From assembly GCA_025449635.1 (NCBI GenBank), contig JANWIZ010000010.1:1-42738 (forward strand): a stretch of 42,738 nucleotides of DNA, read 5' to 3'. Positions 21,901 to 30,815 of the stretch are shown piece by piece; positions within the stretch are counted from its first letter, which is position 1, and every line of letters starts with the position of its first letter. The DNA is from Patescibacteria group bacterium. GTDB lineage: Bacteria > Patescibacteriota > Microgenomatia > Woykebacterales > RBG-16-39-9b. The translations under genes were made by a program, and so were the position numbers. The notes under the pieces were generated by a model. That model was given only the letters and a program-made list of their open reading frames with translations, searched no databases and was not told where the DNA came from.

Positions 21901-22136
21901 GCCGTTTCAACCACTTTGGTTATTTGAGATTCCACTTCAGTTGAAGAAGCTCTAGGGTATATAGTATTGATAGCAACTACTTTTGGCTGTACCTCTGGAA
22001 AACCTTCCCGTCTGAGAGAATTGAGAGAGAAAATACCACCCAGTATTACGGCAGCTAAAATCAATAAAACTAATCTTGTATTAGAAACAAAATACGCTAT
22101 TAACTTAGCATTCCAGTCATTTCGGCCGATACTCAT
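18990..22136 (-). CDS. RND-superfamily efflux transporter (AcrB/HAE-type)
   Basis: 1048 aa; two large periplasm-type domains; RRxGFPEVQPKVVAINTIYPRAS... start; GLIVDPAIVILE and GLVENVAIFLIDYANQ TM4/TM10-type segments. Confidence 0.93.
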   Translation of the reverse strand: MSIGRNDWNAKLIAYFVSNTRLVLLILAAVILGGIFSLNSLRREGFPEVQPKVVAINTIYPRASSTEVESQITKVVETAVKDTDDVADVSSTSATGFSSIVLNLEQNADLDLSVQNIRSKITSISDELPEEAQEPQVQTFSAGGADFIVGVYGSENLTELRLETKEIIANLSEVTGVKEVKQILDQEERLVITYKPEILSANKITAPQIELILKGNNIDFPLSRLDIDGKNQTIVSQGSYRTKEDFENQIIGLSTGGKLLRLKDVALISLETNSVEQIQRIGVLEGKKLDSRESILIQISITEKADILDVKNELDERISDIREDKLIDSKTKIEFLLDSSQSTKDQIDEIVSGAIGDKNTLYILGGVQLVLLAMLLFVNWRAALVASAAIPLSFFFTLLWLYLAGIQLNTIVLFSLILVLGLIVDPAIVILESIQRYKDLGRKGTEAVLETGKRYGAGLFIAVLTSIIVFIPFGVVSGVFGEIIKYIPATVVPALLASYFVPLAILPMIAARFLKGKKRSILPKSEDEDIWPAAVYMMKFNSWVLKNNLRKISVLLVIVGLIAGSFVFVINGSIPVVQFSSPSDTDALSVSVRFPKGTTFANKDTISKEVESKINDRLGIENYFYFNQTEDTATIYITLQRDREAENSSKKILSRLKTALSEIKKVEITSQEVSVGPPESEFQIQVQLFDNDIVILEKAAKDIGAYLDKKNEIEKIDDGFSGKGDPQILITIDKNKLAAFGLSVFEVDQILKSYLDERKITKFNDSEKDESKEVFLKPASETLPKTKKEIEALQILTKTGQEISLSSIASVRETSVLDNIQRFNGKRFINVKARLKNNDDLIKIQTEIDNYLEKDKLNSLGIDSKGNQGEFDDIAQSFQELFIALAAAIFLTYLVLVLQFRSFTQPVIMLFTIPLAAIGVFPALFLVNGQLGFLEILGFTILVGLVENVAIFLIDYANQLVKERKMSLTEAIVLASGVRFRPIILTKVVALGGLLPLAIFSPFWRGLSSVIIGGILVSGFLSMTVVPIFYTWIGALRSRSHSIFNKSK

Positions 22137-22192
22137 AATGATGTCCTAGAGTATATCATTTTCAGTCTATTCAGTAAATCGTCCCTACTCGA

Positions 22193-22221
22193 TTGACGGG
22201 TGTGCTACTTTGATATATAAT
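22193..22221 (+). promoter_or_regulatory. Promoter TTGACG-N17-TATAAT upstream of the RRM gene
   Basis: -35 22193-22198, -10 22216-22221. Confidence 0.65.
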
Positions 22222-22361
22222 AATTAGGCAAGTGTTAGTTTGATGGCAAACTTGTACTAAAGGTTTGTTAAGGATTTTCTCCTCGCTTTAGCGGTTTCCC
22301 CATAAAATTAGCTTGTTTTTATAATTTAATACAAGGTGCTTGAAAAGGAGGCACAAACAAA

Positions 22362-22616
22362 ATGGCAAAAAAACTTTTTGTAGGTAATTTACCCTACTCA
22401 GTTAATGACCAAGGACTAGAAGAAATGTTTTCTTCTTACAGTCCAACATCAGCCAATGTCATCATGGACAAGATGACTCACAGAAGCCGTGGTTTTGGAT
22501 TCGTCGAGGTCGACGACTCTAATGCGGACGCTGCTATTTCTGAAATGAATGGTAAAGATGTCGAAGGAAGAGCCCTCGTTGTAAACGAAGCTCGCCCTCG
22601 CGAAGAAAGAAACTAA
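22362..22616 (+). CDS. RRM-domain RNA-binding protein
   Basis: RNP2 KLFVGNLPY and RNP1 RGFGFVEV; SD AAAAGGAGG. Confidence 0.95.
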   Translation: MAKKLFVGNLPYSVNDQGLEEMFSSYSPTSANVIMDKMTHRSRGFGFVEVDDSNADAAISEMNGKDVEGRALVVNEARPREERN

Positions 22617-22715
22617 GAATAGTTTCAAGCTAGTTACCTGCCCAACTGCTTTCAGATCTGCTTAAGTGAAGGATTCCTTTACTTAGAAGTTTGTATTCTC
22701 TAATATAGTTATATA

Positions 22716-23243
22716 GTGAGATACAGAAACATTGTTGTCGCAGGTGATGTCGGAAGCGGTACCACAACCCTAGCAAAATCCTTAGCAAAAAAACTCAACT
22801 TTAAATATTTCTCAGCTGGAGATTTTTTCCGTCAGTACTCACTTGAACACGATATTCCCCTTTGGAATAAAGAATTAGTTCCTGATGAAATTGATCGTGA
22901 AGTCGATATGAAATTTGCCCAGAAAATGAAGCAGGAAAATGATTTTGTTTTTGATAGTCATTATGGAGGCTGGTTTGCTAAGGATTTGACCGATGTTTTT
23001 AAAGTGTTATTAACTTGTGATCCAAAAATCGCTGAAGAACGTATAATTGCCCGCGACCACACTCACAAAGAAACTGCTGAGGAAGTACGAAAACGCCGAA
23101 GCGGAATAGTTGCTAAATTTAAAAAACTATATTCGACGGAAAATCACGAAAATCCAAAGTTTTTCAATCTGGTAATAGATACATCCAACATTTCTGCCGA
23201 AAGCACTCTTGAGAGTGTCTTGGAAAACCTCGCAGAAAAATAA
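22716..23243 (+). CDS. Cytidylate-kinase-like P-loop kinase
   Basis: VVAGDVGSGTTTLAKSLAKKLNFKYFSAGDFFRQ; GTG start. Confidence 0.8.
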   Translation: MRYRNIVVAGDVGSGTTTLAKSLAKKLNFKYFSAGDFFRQYSLEHDIPLWNKELVPDEIDREVDMKFAQKMKQENDFVFDSHYGGWFAKDLTDVFKVLLTCDPKIAEERIIARDHTHKETAEEVRKRRSGIVAKFKKLYSTENHENPKFFNLVIDTSNISAESTLESVLENLAEK

Positions 23244-23246
23244 AAC

Positions 23247-25265
23247 CTATTTCAAAAAAGGTACGAGCAATAGGGCGACGATATTTATGACCTTAATCAT
23301 TGGATTGATCGCGGGACCAGCAGTATCTTTATAGGGATCACCCACCGTATCACCCGTGACGGCTGCTTTATGTGCCTCTGAACCTTTTCCACCATATTCA
23401 CCCTCTTCAATATACTTCTTGGCGTTATCCCAAGCTGCTCCTCCAGTAGTCATTGAAATAGCTACAAATATACCAGTAATCAAGGTTCCAACCAAAAGCC
23501 CTCCAAGTGCGGCTGCTCCCAAAAAATAACCTACTAATATTGGGGCGACCACTGGGATTAAAGCCGGTACAATCATTTCTCTTTGAGCCGCTGCAGTTAC
23601 AATTGCAACTGCCCTAGCGTAATCTGGTTTGGCTTTGCCTTCCATGATTCCTTTTATCTCTTTAAACTGTCGACGAACTTCTGTCACAACCGCACCAGCT
23701 GCTTTTCCAACCGCCTCCATCGCCAACGCAGCAAAGAAATAAGGAAGTGCCCCACCAATAAATAGACCGACCAAAACTTTTGGATCTGAAATAACAAAAT
23801 TAACTATCTTTCCTGCATCAGCTAAGTCGGCAGAATACGAAGCAAACAAAACTAAAGCCGCTAAACCAGCCGATGCGATTGCGTAACCCTTTGTAACTGC
23901 TTTAGTCGTGTTTCCAACTGCATCAAGCGGGTCAGTGATATCTCGAACACTTTGAGGCAACCCAGCCATTTCAGCGATTCCACCAGCGTTGTCAGTTATT
24001 GGTCCAAAAGCATCAATAGCGACAATGATTCCGGTCATCGAAAGCATAGAAACAGCTGCCACAGCTATCCCATAGATTCCAGCTAAATTGTAGGCTAATA
24101 ATATCCCGCCGGCGATTAAAAGAATTGGTGCCAGAGTTGATTTCATTGATACTGCCAAACCAGCAATAACATTTGTTCCATGGCCAGTCGTAGACGCTTT
24201 AGCAATTGCTTTTACTGATCCGAAACCCTTTGAGGTATAAAATTCGGTAATAACAACCATTCCAAGCGTCACAGCTAGACCGATCAAACTAGAATAAAAA
24301 ATTGTCAGGGAAGTAACATTGGCTCCCAGAACAGTTAGGTCTGCCCCCTTAAAAAACATCTCTGTCACATAGAAAAACCCAACCGCAGCCAAAACTCCTG
24401 ATACTATCAAACCTTGGTATAATGCTCGCATGATTGCTTTTCCTGAAAGTCTAACGAAAAATGTACCTATAATCGAAGCTATGATAGAAACTCCCCCCAA
24501 TGCAAGTGGGTAAAGAATTGCCTTCTCGTCTCCATTAAAAATCAAAGACCCAAGTAGCATTGCCGCAATGCTTGTCACGGCGTATGTTTCGAAAAGATCC
24601 GCTGCCATCCCGGCATCATCACCAACATTGTCGCCAACATTATCTGCAATCACGGCCGGATTGCGAGGATCATCCTCAGGAATACCAGCTTCTACTTTAC
24701 CAACCAAATCGGCACCGACATCAGCTCCTTTAGTAAAAATCCCCCCTCCTAACCTAGCAAATACTGATATTAAGGACGAACCAAACCCTAGACCAATAAG
24801 AGCTTTGACATCTCTTGTTATAAAGTAAAATCCTGCAACAGAAAGTAATGCTAACCCAACTACCATTAACCCAGTAACAGCTCCACCCTTAAAAGCGGTG
24901 TCCAAAGCACTTGAGAGACCTCGTTTAGCTGCTTCAGCAGTACGTACGTTTGCTCTAACCGCGACATTCATACCAATATAACCAGCTGCCGCTGAAGCTA
25001 GAGCACCAATTACAAACCCGATTGACGACTCTTTTCCAACGTAAAAATACAAGGCACCAAAAATTATCAACCCAACGATTGCCACGACACTATACTGGCG
25101 ATTCAAATAAGCACTGGCGCCTTCTTGAATAGCCTTGGCGATTTCAACCATCTTTTTATCGCCAGCTTTTTGGCGAAGAATCCAAGCCGTTAAAACCCCA
25201 CCGTATAAAATTGCTAACACGCTGCTTGCTAAAACCCAGTAAAGTACTTGATCAAGATTTAACAT
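23247..25265 (-). CDS. hppA: Membrane-bound proton-pumping pyrophosphatase (K+-independent type by motif)
   Basis: [57 protein letters not shown] has Lys/Thr at the K+-independence positions. Confidence 0.95.
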   Translation of the reverse strand: MLNLDQVLYWVLASSVLAILYGGVLTAWILRQKAGDKKMVEIAKAIQEGASAYLNRQYSVVAIVGLIIFGALYFYVGKESSIGFVIGALASAAAGYIGMNVAVRANVRTAEAAKRGLSSALDTAFKGGAVTGLMVVGLALLSVAGFYFITRDVKALIGLGFGSSLISVFARLGGGIFTKGADVGADLVGKVEAGIPEDDPRNPAVIADNVGDNVGDDAGMAADLFETYAVTSIAAMLLGSLIFNGDEKAILYPLALGGVSIIASIIGTFFVRLSGKAIMRALYQGLIVSGVLAAVGFFYVTEMFFKGADLTVLGANVTSLTIFYSSLIGLAVTLGMVVITEFYTSKGFGSVKAIAKASTTGHGTNVIAGLAVSMKSTLAPILLIAGGILLAYNLAGIYGIAVAAVSMLSMTGIIVAIDAFGPITDNAGGIAEMAGLPQSVRDITDPLDAVGNTTKAVTKGYAIASAGLAALVLFASYSADLADAGKIVNFVISDPKVLVGLFIGGALPYFFAALAMEAVGKAAGAVVTEVRRQFKEIKGIMEGKAKPDYARAVAIVTAAAQREMIVPALIPVVAPILVGYFLGAAALGGLLVGTLITGIFVAISMTTGGAAWDNAKKYIEEGEYGGKGSEAHKAAVTGDTVGDPYKDTAGPAINPMIKVINIVALLLVPFLK

Positions 25266-25393
25266 AACTTTCTAAAATTTCCTTTCTGAAATAGGTTGAT
25301 TTTGATTGAGAGTTTACACTAAAACTACCCTCATTGCAAGAAAAACTGTTGACAAGTAGACGCAATTTTTGGCAAACTACTTAATAGCGAAAA

Positions 25394-25482
25394 CGCTGTA
25401 TCAAGAGCGCCCGATTGGACCGGGACGGCAACCCTAAACACAGTAGGGTGCCAAAGCGATACGCCCTGAAAGGGAATGTGTT
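25394..25482 (+). ncRNA. SAM-I superfamily (SAM-IV/SAM-I-IV-like) riboswitch aptamer
   Basis: GTATCAAGAGCGCCC...GGCAACCCTAAACACAGTAGGGTGCCAAAGCGATAC; P1 GTATC/GATAC, GGCAACC core, ACCCTA/TAGGGT P3; directly upstream of metK. Confidence 0.88.
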
Positions 25483-25486
25483 CTTC

Positions 25487-25511
25487 AACACTTTTCAGGA
25501 AGTGTTTTTTT
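25487..25511 (+). terminator. Attenuator terminator of the metK riboswitch
   Basis: AACACTT-TTCAGG-AAGTGTT followed by a T tract, 19 nt before metK ATG. Confidence 0.9.
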
Positions 25512-25529
25512 GTTAGAAAGGTTAAAATT

Positions 25530-26636
25530 ATGTATAAAAAATTTACTTCCGAGTCTGTAGCTGCTGGTCATCCTGATAAAATTTGTGATCGTATCTCCGA
25601 TGCTGTTTTGGACGAGGCTCTCACTCAGGATCCTTATAGCCACACCGGCATTGAGACTTTTGTTACTAAAGACTTTATTTTGGTAGGTGGAGAAATAAAA
25701 AGTAACTCAAAAATTGATTATGAAAAAACTGTAAGAAATGCTGTCAGAAGTCTTGGTTACACTGATCCTAGTTTTGAATTTACTGATAAAGCTAAATTGG
25801 TTAACTTAGTGCATCAGCAATCAAATGACATTGCTTTGGGTGTAGATAGTGGTGGTGCGGGAGATCAAGGAATGATGTTCGGTTTTGCATCAAATCAGAC
25901 TAAGGATCTTATGCCTCTACCAATAAGCATTGCTCACCGCTTGACCCAAAGGCTCGACGAGGTTCGTGAAAAAAAGATTGTTCCCTATCTCCGACCCGAT
26001 GGAAAAAGTGAAGTAACGGTTTTATACGAAAACGGTAAACCAAAGGCAATCGAAAAGGTTGTTCTTGCTGCAGCCCACAAGCCAAAAATAAAGAACAATG
26101 AAATTAAAAATGATTTGTACAAATTTGTCGTTAAACCTGTATTAAATGAATTCGGCTATAAAATCTCTCAAAAAGATTTAATAATTAACGGTACGGGTAT
26201 ATGGACGATTCCCGGACCCACTTCAGACGCAGGACTCACTGGCAGAAAAATAATCGTTGATGCTTATGGAGGGTACGGGCGAGCAGGTGGAGGTGCATTT
26301 TCTGGAAAAGACCCAACCAAAGTTGACCGTTCAGCAGCTTATGCAGCCCGATTTATAGCAAAAAACATCGTTGCTGCAAAACTTGCGGATCAGGTAGAAG
26401 TTCAGATAGCTTACGTCATTGGACAGAAAGAACCACTAACAAAGGCAATTGAGACCTTTGGTACTGAAAAGAAAAGACTTTCAACGATTGAGGATTTTGC
26501 TTGGAAACTTCTTGATTTGTCGGTCAATGGTATTATAGACACCCTTGATTTGAGGCGACCTATCTACCAACAGACTTCGGCCTACGGTCATTTTGGCAGA
26601 GCTGAATTCCCTTGGGAAAAAATTGTAACCAATTGA
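25530..26636 (+). CDS. metK: S-adenosylmethionine synthetase
   Basis: FTSESVAAGHPDKICDRISDAVLDEAL; GAGDQGMMFGFA; GGGAFSGKDPTKVDRSAAYAARFIAKN. ATG 25530 preferred over 25476, which lies inside the riboswitch. Confidence 0.98.
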   Translation: MYKKFTSESVAAGHPDKICDRISDAVLDEALTQDPYSHTGIETFVTKDFILVGGEIKSNSKIDYEKTVRNAVRSLGYTDPSFEFTDKAKLVNLVHQQSNDIALGVDSGGAGDQGMMFGFASNQTKDLMPLPISIAHRLTQRLDEVREKKIVPYLRPDGKSEVTVLYENGKPKAIEKVVLAAAHKPKIKNNEIKNDLYKFVVKPVLNEFGYKISQKDLIINGTGIWTIPGPTSDAGLTGRKIIVDAYGGYGRAGGGAFSGKDPTKVDRSAAYAARFIAKNIVAAKLADQVEVQIAYVIGQKEPLTKAIETFGTEKKRLSTIEDFAWKLLDLSVNGIIDTLDLRRPIYQQTSAYGHFGRAEFPWEKIVTN

Positions 26637-26769
26637 CAATTTAATAAACTTTTTCTAGACTGATAGTTATAGAGTATTACTGCCAAACTTGGCGATGAAT
26701 ATCTTTATCATTCAAGTACAATCATCAAAATCAAATCATATTTTTTTATGGGAGAGGAGGTGATAACGA

Positions 26770-27435
26770 GTGACACTACAGGATTTCATTCAATTTACCA
26801 CAGATTCTCTAAACAACCTCTTCAATAGCTTAGGAACTATTGTGCCCAATACCTTTGCTGCCCTTGTGATTTTTCTAATTGGTCTTATTGTCTCAGCTGT
26901 TTTAGTCAGAGTTTGGTCTGAAGTTGTTAAAATTGTAAGCCTTGAAAAGAGTTTGTCGTCTATAGGAGCCTACGCGGATTTAGTTAAGACAAACAAAAAC
27001 TTAGCGGTATCTGAGATTGTTTCAAGTTTGATTTGGTGGCTTTTGATGTTAGCGTTTTTGATTGCCTCTCTTAACTCTCTTGGTCTGAAAGAAGTTGACT
27101 CTAGATTTGCTCAATTCTTCAGTTACCTACCAAGTTTAGCTAGTGCCGCTTTAATTCTTGCTTTGGGATCAATCTTTTCTTGGTACGCTTCGTTACTAAT
27201 AACAGCAATCGGCACATTGACTAAATTAACAACAGTGAACTTGATAGCAAAGTTAACTTCTGTTGCAATTATGATCTTTAGTTTGATTACAGCACTCATG
27301 ACTCTTGGTGTAAGTTCAGAGATGTTGAAACTAATCTCTCAAGTCGCAGTAATAGCTACTGGTCTGGCTTTCGCACTAGGAGGAAAGGAAGCTGCGGCAG
27401 AACAGATTAAGAAAATCAAAGATAGCTTTAAATAG
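26770..27435 (+). CDS. Conserved TM-helix (MscS-like TM region) membrane protein
   Basis: Multi-TM with SD GAGGAGGTGATAACGAGTG; LALGSIFSWYASLL and GLAFALGGKEAAAEQIKKI. Confidence 0.8.
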   Translation: MTLQDFIQFTTDSLNNLFNSLGTIVPNTFAALVIFLIGLIVSAVLVRVWSEVVKIVSLEKSLSSIGAYADLVKTNKNLAVSEIVSSLIWWLLMLAFLIASLNSLGLKEVDSRFAQFFSYLPSLASAALILALGSIFSWYASLLITAIGTLTKLTTVNLIAKLTSVAIMIFSLITALMTLGVSSEMLKLISQVAVIATGLAFALGGKEAAAEQIKKIKDSFK

Positions 27436-27479
27436 CTTATTCGAAGGGCTATACTTAAATTATTAAGGAGGTGAAAACT

Positions 27480-28160
27480 ATGCAGGATATAACAAATGCA
27501 GTAACAGAAGCGGTCACTCAATCTCTAGAATCTACTGCCAAATTTCTTCCAAACCTTTTAGCTGCGATGATAATTTTCTTAGTCGGGGTAATCGTAGCAG
27601 TCATTCTCAAGAATCTTTTGGTTCGAGGACTTGCTTTAGTTGGTTTTGAGAAATATCTGGCAAATACAGGAATTCCAGAATCTTTAAGAAAAGCAGACTC
27701 TTCACTTACAGTTACCAAACTTTTGGGAGAACTATTACGTTGGTTTGTGCTTTTGGTATTTTTGATTCCGTCAGTTGATCAGCTAGGTCTTGGTCAGGTA
27801 AATGACGTTATTAGATCTTTACTAAATTACATTCCAAATGTAGTTGTCGCGGTTATTATTGTTACAGTTGGATCAGTAATTGCAAAAATTACTAGAGATT
27901 TTGTAACTGCGACTTCAAGCTCAATTGGTACTCAAACAGCTCGTTCAGTTGGTCAGGTAGCACGTTGGGCAATTGTAATTTTTGCCTTTTTGGCTGCTTT
28001 GGCACAATTGGGAGTTGCGCAGGACTTGATTAAAATATTGTTCACAGGATTTGTTGCAATGTTAGCAATCGCTGGTGGACTTGCATTTGGTCTAGGTGGT
28101 AAAGACACAGCTGAAAGTGTCTTGAAGAAGATACAAGAAGAACTAGAAGAAAAGAAATAA
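27480..28160 (+). CDS. Conserved TM-helix (MscS-like TM region) membrane protein, paralogue of the upstream gene
   Basis: Same architecture; GGLAFGLGGKDTAESVLKKIQEEL; SD AAGGAGGTG. Confidence 0.8.
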   Translation: MQDITNAVTEAVTQSLESTAKFLPNLLAAMIIFLVGVIVAVILKNLLVRGLALVGFEKYLANTGIPESLRKADSSLTVTKLLGELLRWFVLLVFLIPSVDQLGLGQVNDVIRSLLNYIPNVVVAVIIVTVGSVIAKITRDFVTATSSSIGTQTARSVGQVARWAIVIFAFLAALAQLGVAQDLIKILFTGFVAMLAIAGGLAFGLGGKDTAESVLKKIQEELEEKK

Positions 28161-28244
28161 CGCTTTTTCCTCTTCCTGCCCAGGGAAAATTGTTGTTTAG
28201 CACTTTTGTTTAGTGTAATATCAATTTGTCTATTTTTTTGTTTT

Positions 28245-30296
28245 ATGCCCAAATTTACACTTCCGGTTGAAAAAATTGATTTAGAAGATAGCGATATTAT
28301 TGGAAAAGGATTTTCAAATCTCTCCTTTGTCAAAAATAGTCAGAATGCAAAAATTCCTAATTGTTTTTTTGTAACGAGTTTGGCTTTCGAAGAAACGCTA
28401 AAACCCTTTAAGGAGGATATAACGAAGCTGCTTTTGGTGAATAATCTGTCAATTGATTTGATTGACAAAACTAAACAACTTTTAGCAAACCGGATCAAAC
28501 TCGATTCCGAACTAGAAACCGAAATAAAGAAAAGAGTCAAACTTTTAAATAAACCTTATCAGGTAAACGCTGTTTTGATTCTCCCAAATAATCAGCTGGA
28601 AACTGAAGTATTTAGCTCTGTTGTAAACTCGGAAAAAGATCTATTTGAAACTATTAATAGTGCGTACTTGTCTTTTTTACACCCACAGTATCTTAAAAAA
28701 CTCCTTAGCAACGGTGATTTTGATCAAACAACAATTGCACTGATGATATCAGAGAAACTATTCCCTGAGGTTTCTGGAAATGTTTACAACGACCTTCTAA
28801 ACCAAGGTAAACTCAGAATTCAATCTGGTTGGGGAGAATTTCAAAAGAATTTTGTAAAAGATGTTTCCCTGATAAATAAAGTGGATCTTTCTGAATCTAG
28901 TTATGTTATTTCCCAACAAAAAACTCAAATTGCTTATATTAAGGGTTCTTACAAATCTTTGGTTGTCTCAAAACACTTCCAAAACCAACGTAAGCTCTCA
29001 CTTGAGAATGCCCAATTGATCGCACAGGAAACAAAAAAAATTGAAACTAAGACTTTAGGTTCAGTAAATATTCATTTTTCGATATTTAAAGATAAAGTCT
29101 ACTTTACAAAAATAGAATCTAATTCTACTCCTGTACAAATACTTAAAGAAACCGTTGGTTCAATAATAAGTTTACCGTTAGTCAGTTCCTTAAAACCAAT
29201 TTTTCCCGGAATAGCCAGTGGGTTAACTAAAATAATTTCCAAAAAGAAAGATTTAGCGAAATTACGACTAGGAGAAATAGCTGTGATAAATTCAGTCGAA
29301 AAAGAAAGCTTACCTTTTTTACGAAAGGCTGGTGGGGTTATTATTAATTCAAGTCAAAATTTGAAAAAATCCCAAGAAGCTCTGATTAAAAAACTTGGAA
29401 TAAGTTCTGCTTTAGGTAACTTTATTGGGACTCAAAATTCTCTTATTACGCTCGACAGCCGTTCTGGTAAACTATATCGAGGTGCTTTTAGACCCCTAAA
29501 AAACCATCGCCTTGAGGTTTTTAAAAAAATCGAACAACCAGATGTACTTAGAACGGCAACAAAAATATTTGCCACTATACCTTATTCGACGACTAAAATT
29601 AGCTTAGATCTTTCAGAAGCCGACGGCATAGGTCCAATAAATTTGGACGGCTTTAGTATAAAGACTAGAAAAAATACTTTCGATTTCCTAGTCCAAGTGT
29701 GTCAAAAAGCCGATGGTAAAACTGTGATTGTTAATCTTTCGCAAAAACATCCCAATCCTAAGGAATACTTACTCTCTCAAGCAGAACTAATCAAAGAACT
29801 CCGCAACAAATCGTCATTTAAAAATCTAAGTATTGTCCTCAGTGATCAAAAAATCGTTTCAGACCTACTGGAAACAAAGAAATTGATTTCTTCAGTGGGG
29901 TTACACAGATCCCAAACCTTCAAAGTATTTCTCAGTATCGAAACTTCTGCAAACATCTTTTCTCTAAAAGAATTTATTGATACAGGAATTGACGGTTTGG
30001 TAATTGATTATTGGAGCTTGGTAAACAACCTCTATCAAGAAAATTTCCCTTATTCTGAACTAATAAACTTCGATGATTCTGCCATTTATAACTCTCTTGA
30101 ATCTATTTTTGAAGCAGCAAAAAAACATCGCGTATTTACACTTCTTTCGAATTTTCCGATTGAAAAATCTAGTAAGCTAAGTTCAAAACTAGTACCTCTT
30201 TCTGTTAAAGCTCTTTCCACAAGTTGGCAGAATGTAACCTCACTTCGATCTGAAATAGCAGATTCAGAAAAAGACTTCCTGAAGAATAAAAGGTGA
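28245..30296 (+). CDS. Degenerate PEP-synthase/PPDK-like protein
   Basis: N-terminal IIGKGFSNLSFVKNSQNAKIPNCFFVTSLAFEETL resembles the PEP/pyruvate-binding domain start; later swivel-like LGEIAVINSVEKESLPFLRKAGGVIINS...LGISSALG...SGKLYRG and a TIM-barrel-like C-terminus. Confidence 0.6.
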   Translation: MPKFTLPVEKIDLEDSDIIGKGFSNLSFVKNSQNAKIPNCFFVTSLAFEETLKPFKEDITKLLLVNNLSIDLIDKTKQLLANRIKLDSELETEIKKRVKLLNKPYQVNAVLILPNNQLETEVFSSVVNSEKDLFETINSAYLSFLHPQYLKKLLSNGDFDQTTIALMISEKLFPEVSGNVYNDLLNQGKLRIQSGWGEFQKNFVKDVSLINKVDLSESSYVISQQKTQIAYIKGSYKSLVVSKHFQNQRKLSLENAQLIAQETKKIETKTLGSVNIHFSIFKDKVYFTKIESNSTPVQILKETVGSIISLPLVSSLKPIFPGIASGLTKIISKKKDLAKLRLGEIAVINSVEKESLPFLRKAGGVIINSSQNLKKSQEALIKKLGISSALGNFIGTQNSLITLDSRSGKLYRGAFRPLKNHRLEVFKKIEQPDVLRTATKIFATIPYSTTKISLDLSEADGIGPINLDGFSIKTRKNTFDFLVQVCQKADGKTVIVNLSQKHPNPKEYLLSQAELIKELRNKSSFKNLSIVLSDQKIVSDLLETKKLISSVGLHRSQTFKVFLSIETSANIFSLKEFIDTGIDGLVIDYWSLVNNLYQENFPYSELINFDDSAIYNSLESIFEAAKKHRVFTLLSNFPIEKSSKLSSKLVPLSVKALSTSWQNVTSLRSEIADSEKDFLKNKR

Positions 30297-30299
30297 CCT

Positions 30300-30815
30300 A
30301 TGGCTCTAGAAGTTGAAAGGCGATTTTTGGTAGATCCCAAACGGTTGCCAAAATTACGAAAAGGAAATTTACAAATTCAAGGCTATCTAAATGAAAGGGT
30401 TTCGACTGACACTGCACAGATTCGAGTTCGAATTGAGGGTAAAAGTGCGACTTTGACGATAAAGTACCGAGAGAGTGATCTAATTAGACAAGAGTTTGAA
30501 TTCCCAATTCCAAAACCAGAAGCTGAAAAACTTCTCAAGCTAACAAATAAAAAAATTTCAAAGGTGCGACACAAAATGTTAGTTGACGGGAAAAAATGGG
30601 AAATAGATTTCTTCCAAGGAGAAAACTTTCCGTTGGTAATTGCGGAAATAGAGCTGCAGAGTGAAAAAGAAGTGCTTTCTCCACCTCTGTGGTTAACTAA
30701 GGAAATAACTGCAAACCTTAACTACACGGCGATGAGTTTAGCATTCCACCCGTTTCAAAACTGGAAGAAAAGTGAACTTAAATTCGCTGGTAATAAAAAT
30801 CAATCTCCTGTTTGA
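30300..30815 (+). CDS. CYTH-domain protein
   Basis: MALEVERRFLVDPKRLP...QIRVRIEGKSATLTIKYRES...WEIDFFQGENFPLVIAEIEL. Confidence 0.85.
   Translation: MALEVERRFLVDPKRLPKLRKGNLQIQGYLNERVSTDTAQIRVRIEGKSATLTIKYRESDLIRQEFEFPIPKPEAEKLLKLTNKKISKVRHKMLVDGKKWEIDFFQGENFPLVIAEIELQSEKEVLSPPLWLTKEITANLNYTAMSLAFHPFQNWKKSELKFAGNKNQSPV

Noticed and set aside
22662-22686. Stem-loop AAGTGAAGG-att-CCTTTACTT after the RRM gene as terminator
   Set aside because: Hairpin is real, but no T tract follows on either strand; insufficient for a terminator call.
25349-25378. TTGACA upstream of metK as a complete promoter
   Set aside because: -35 is perfect, but no convincing -10 at 16-18 nt (only CAAACT), so not listed as a promoter feature.
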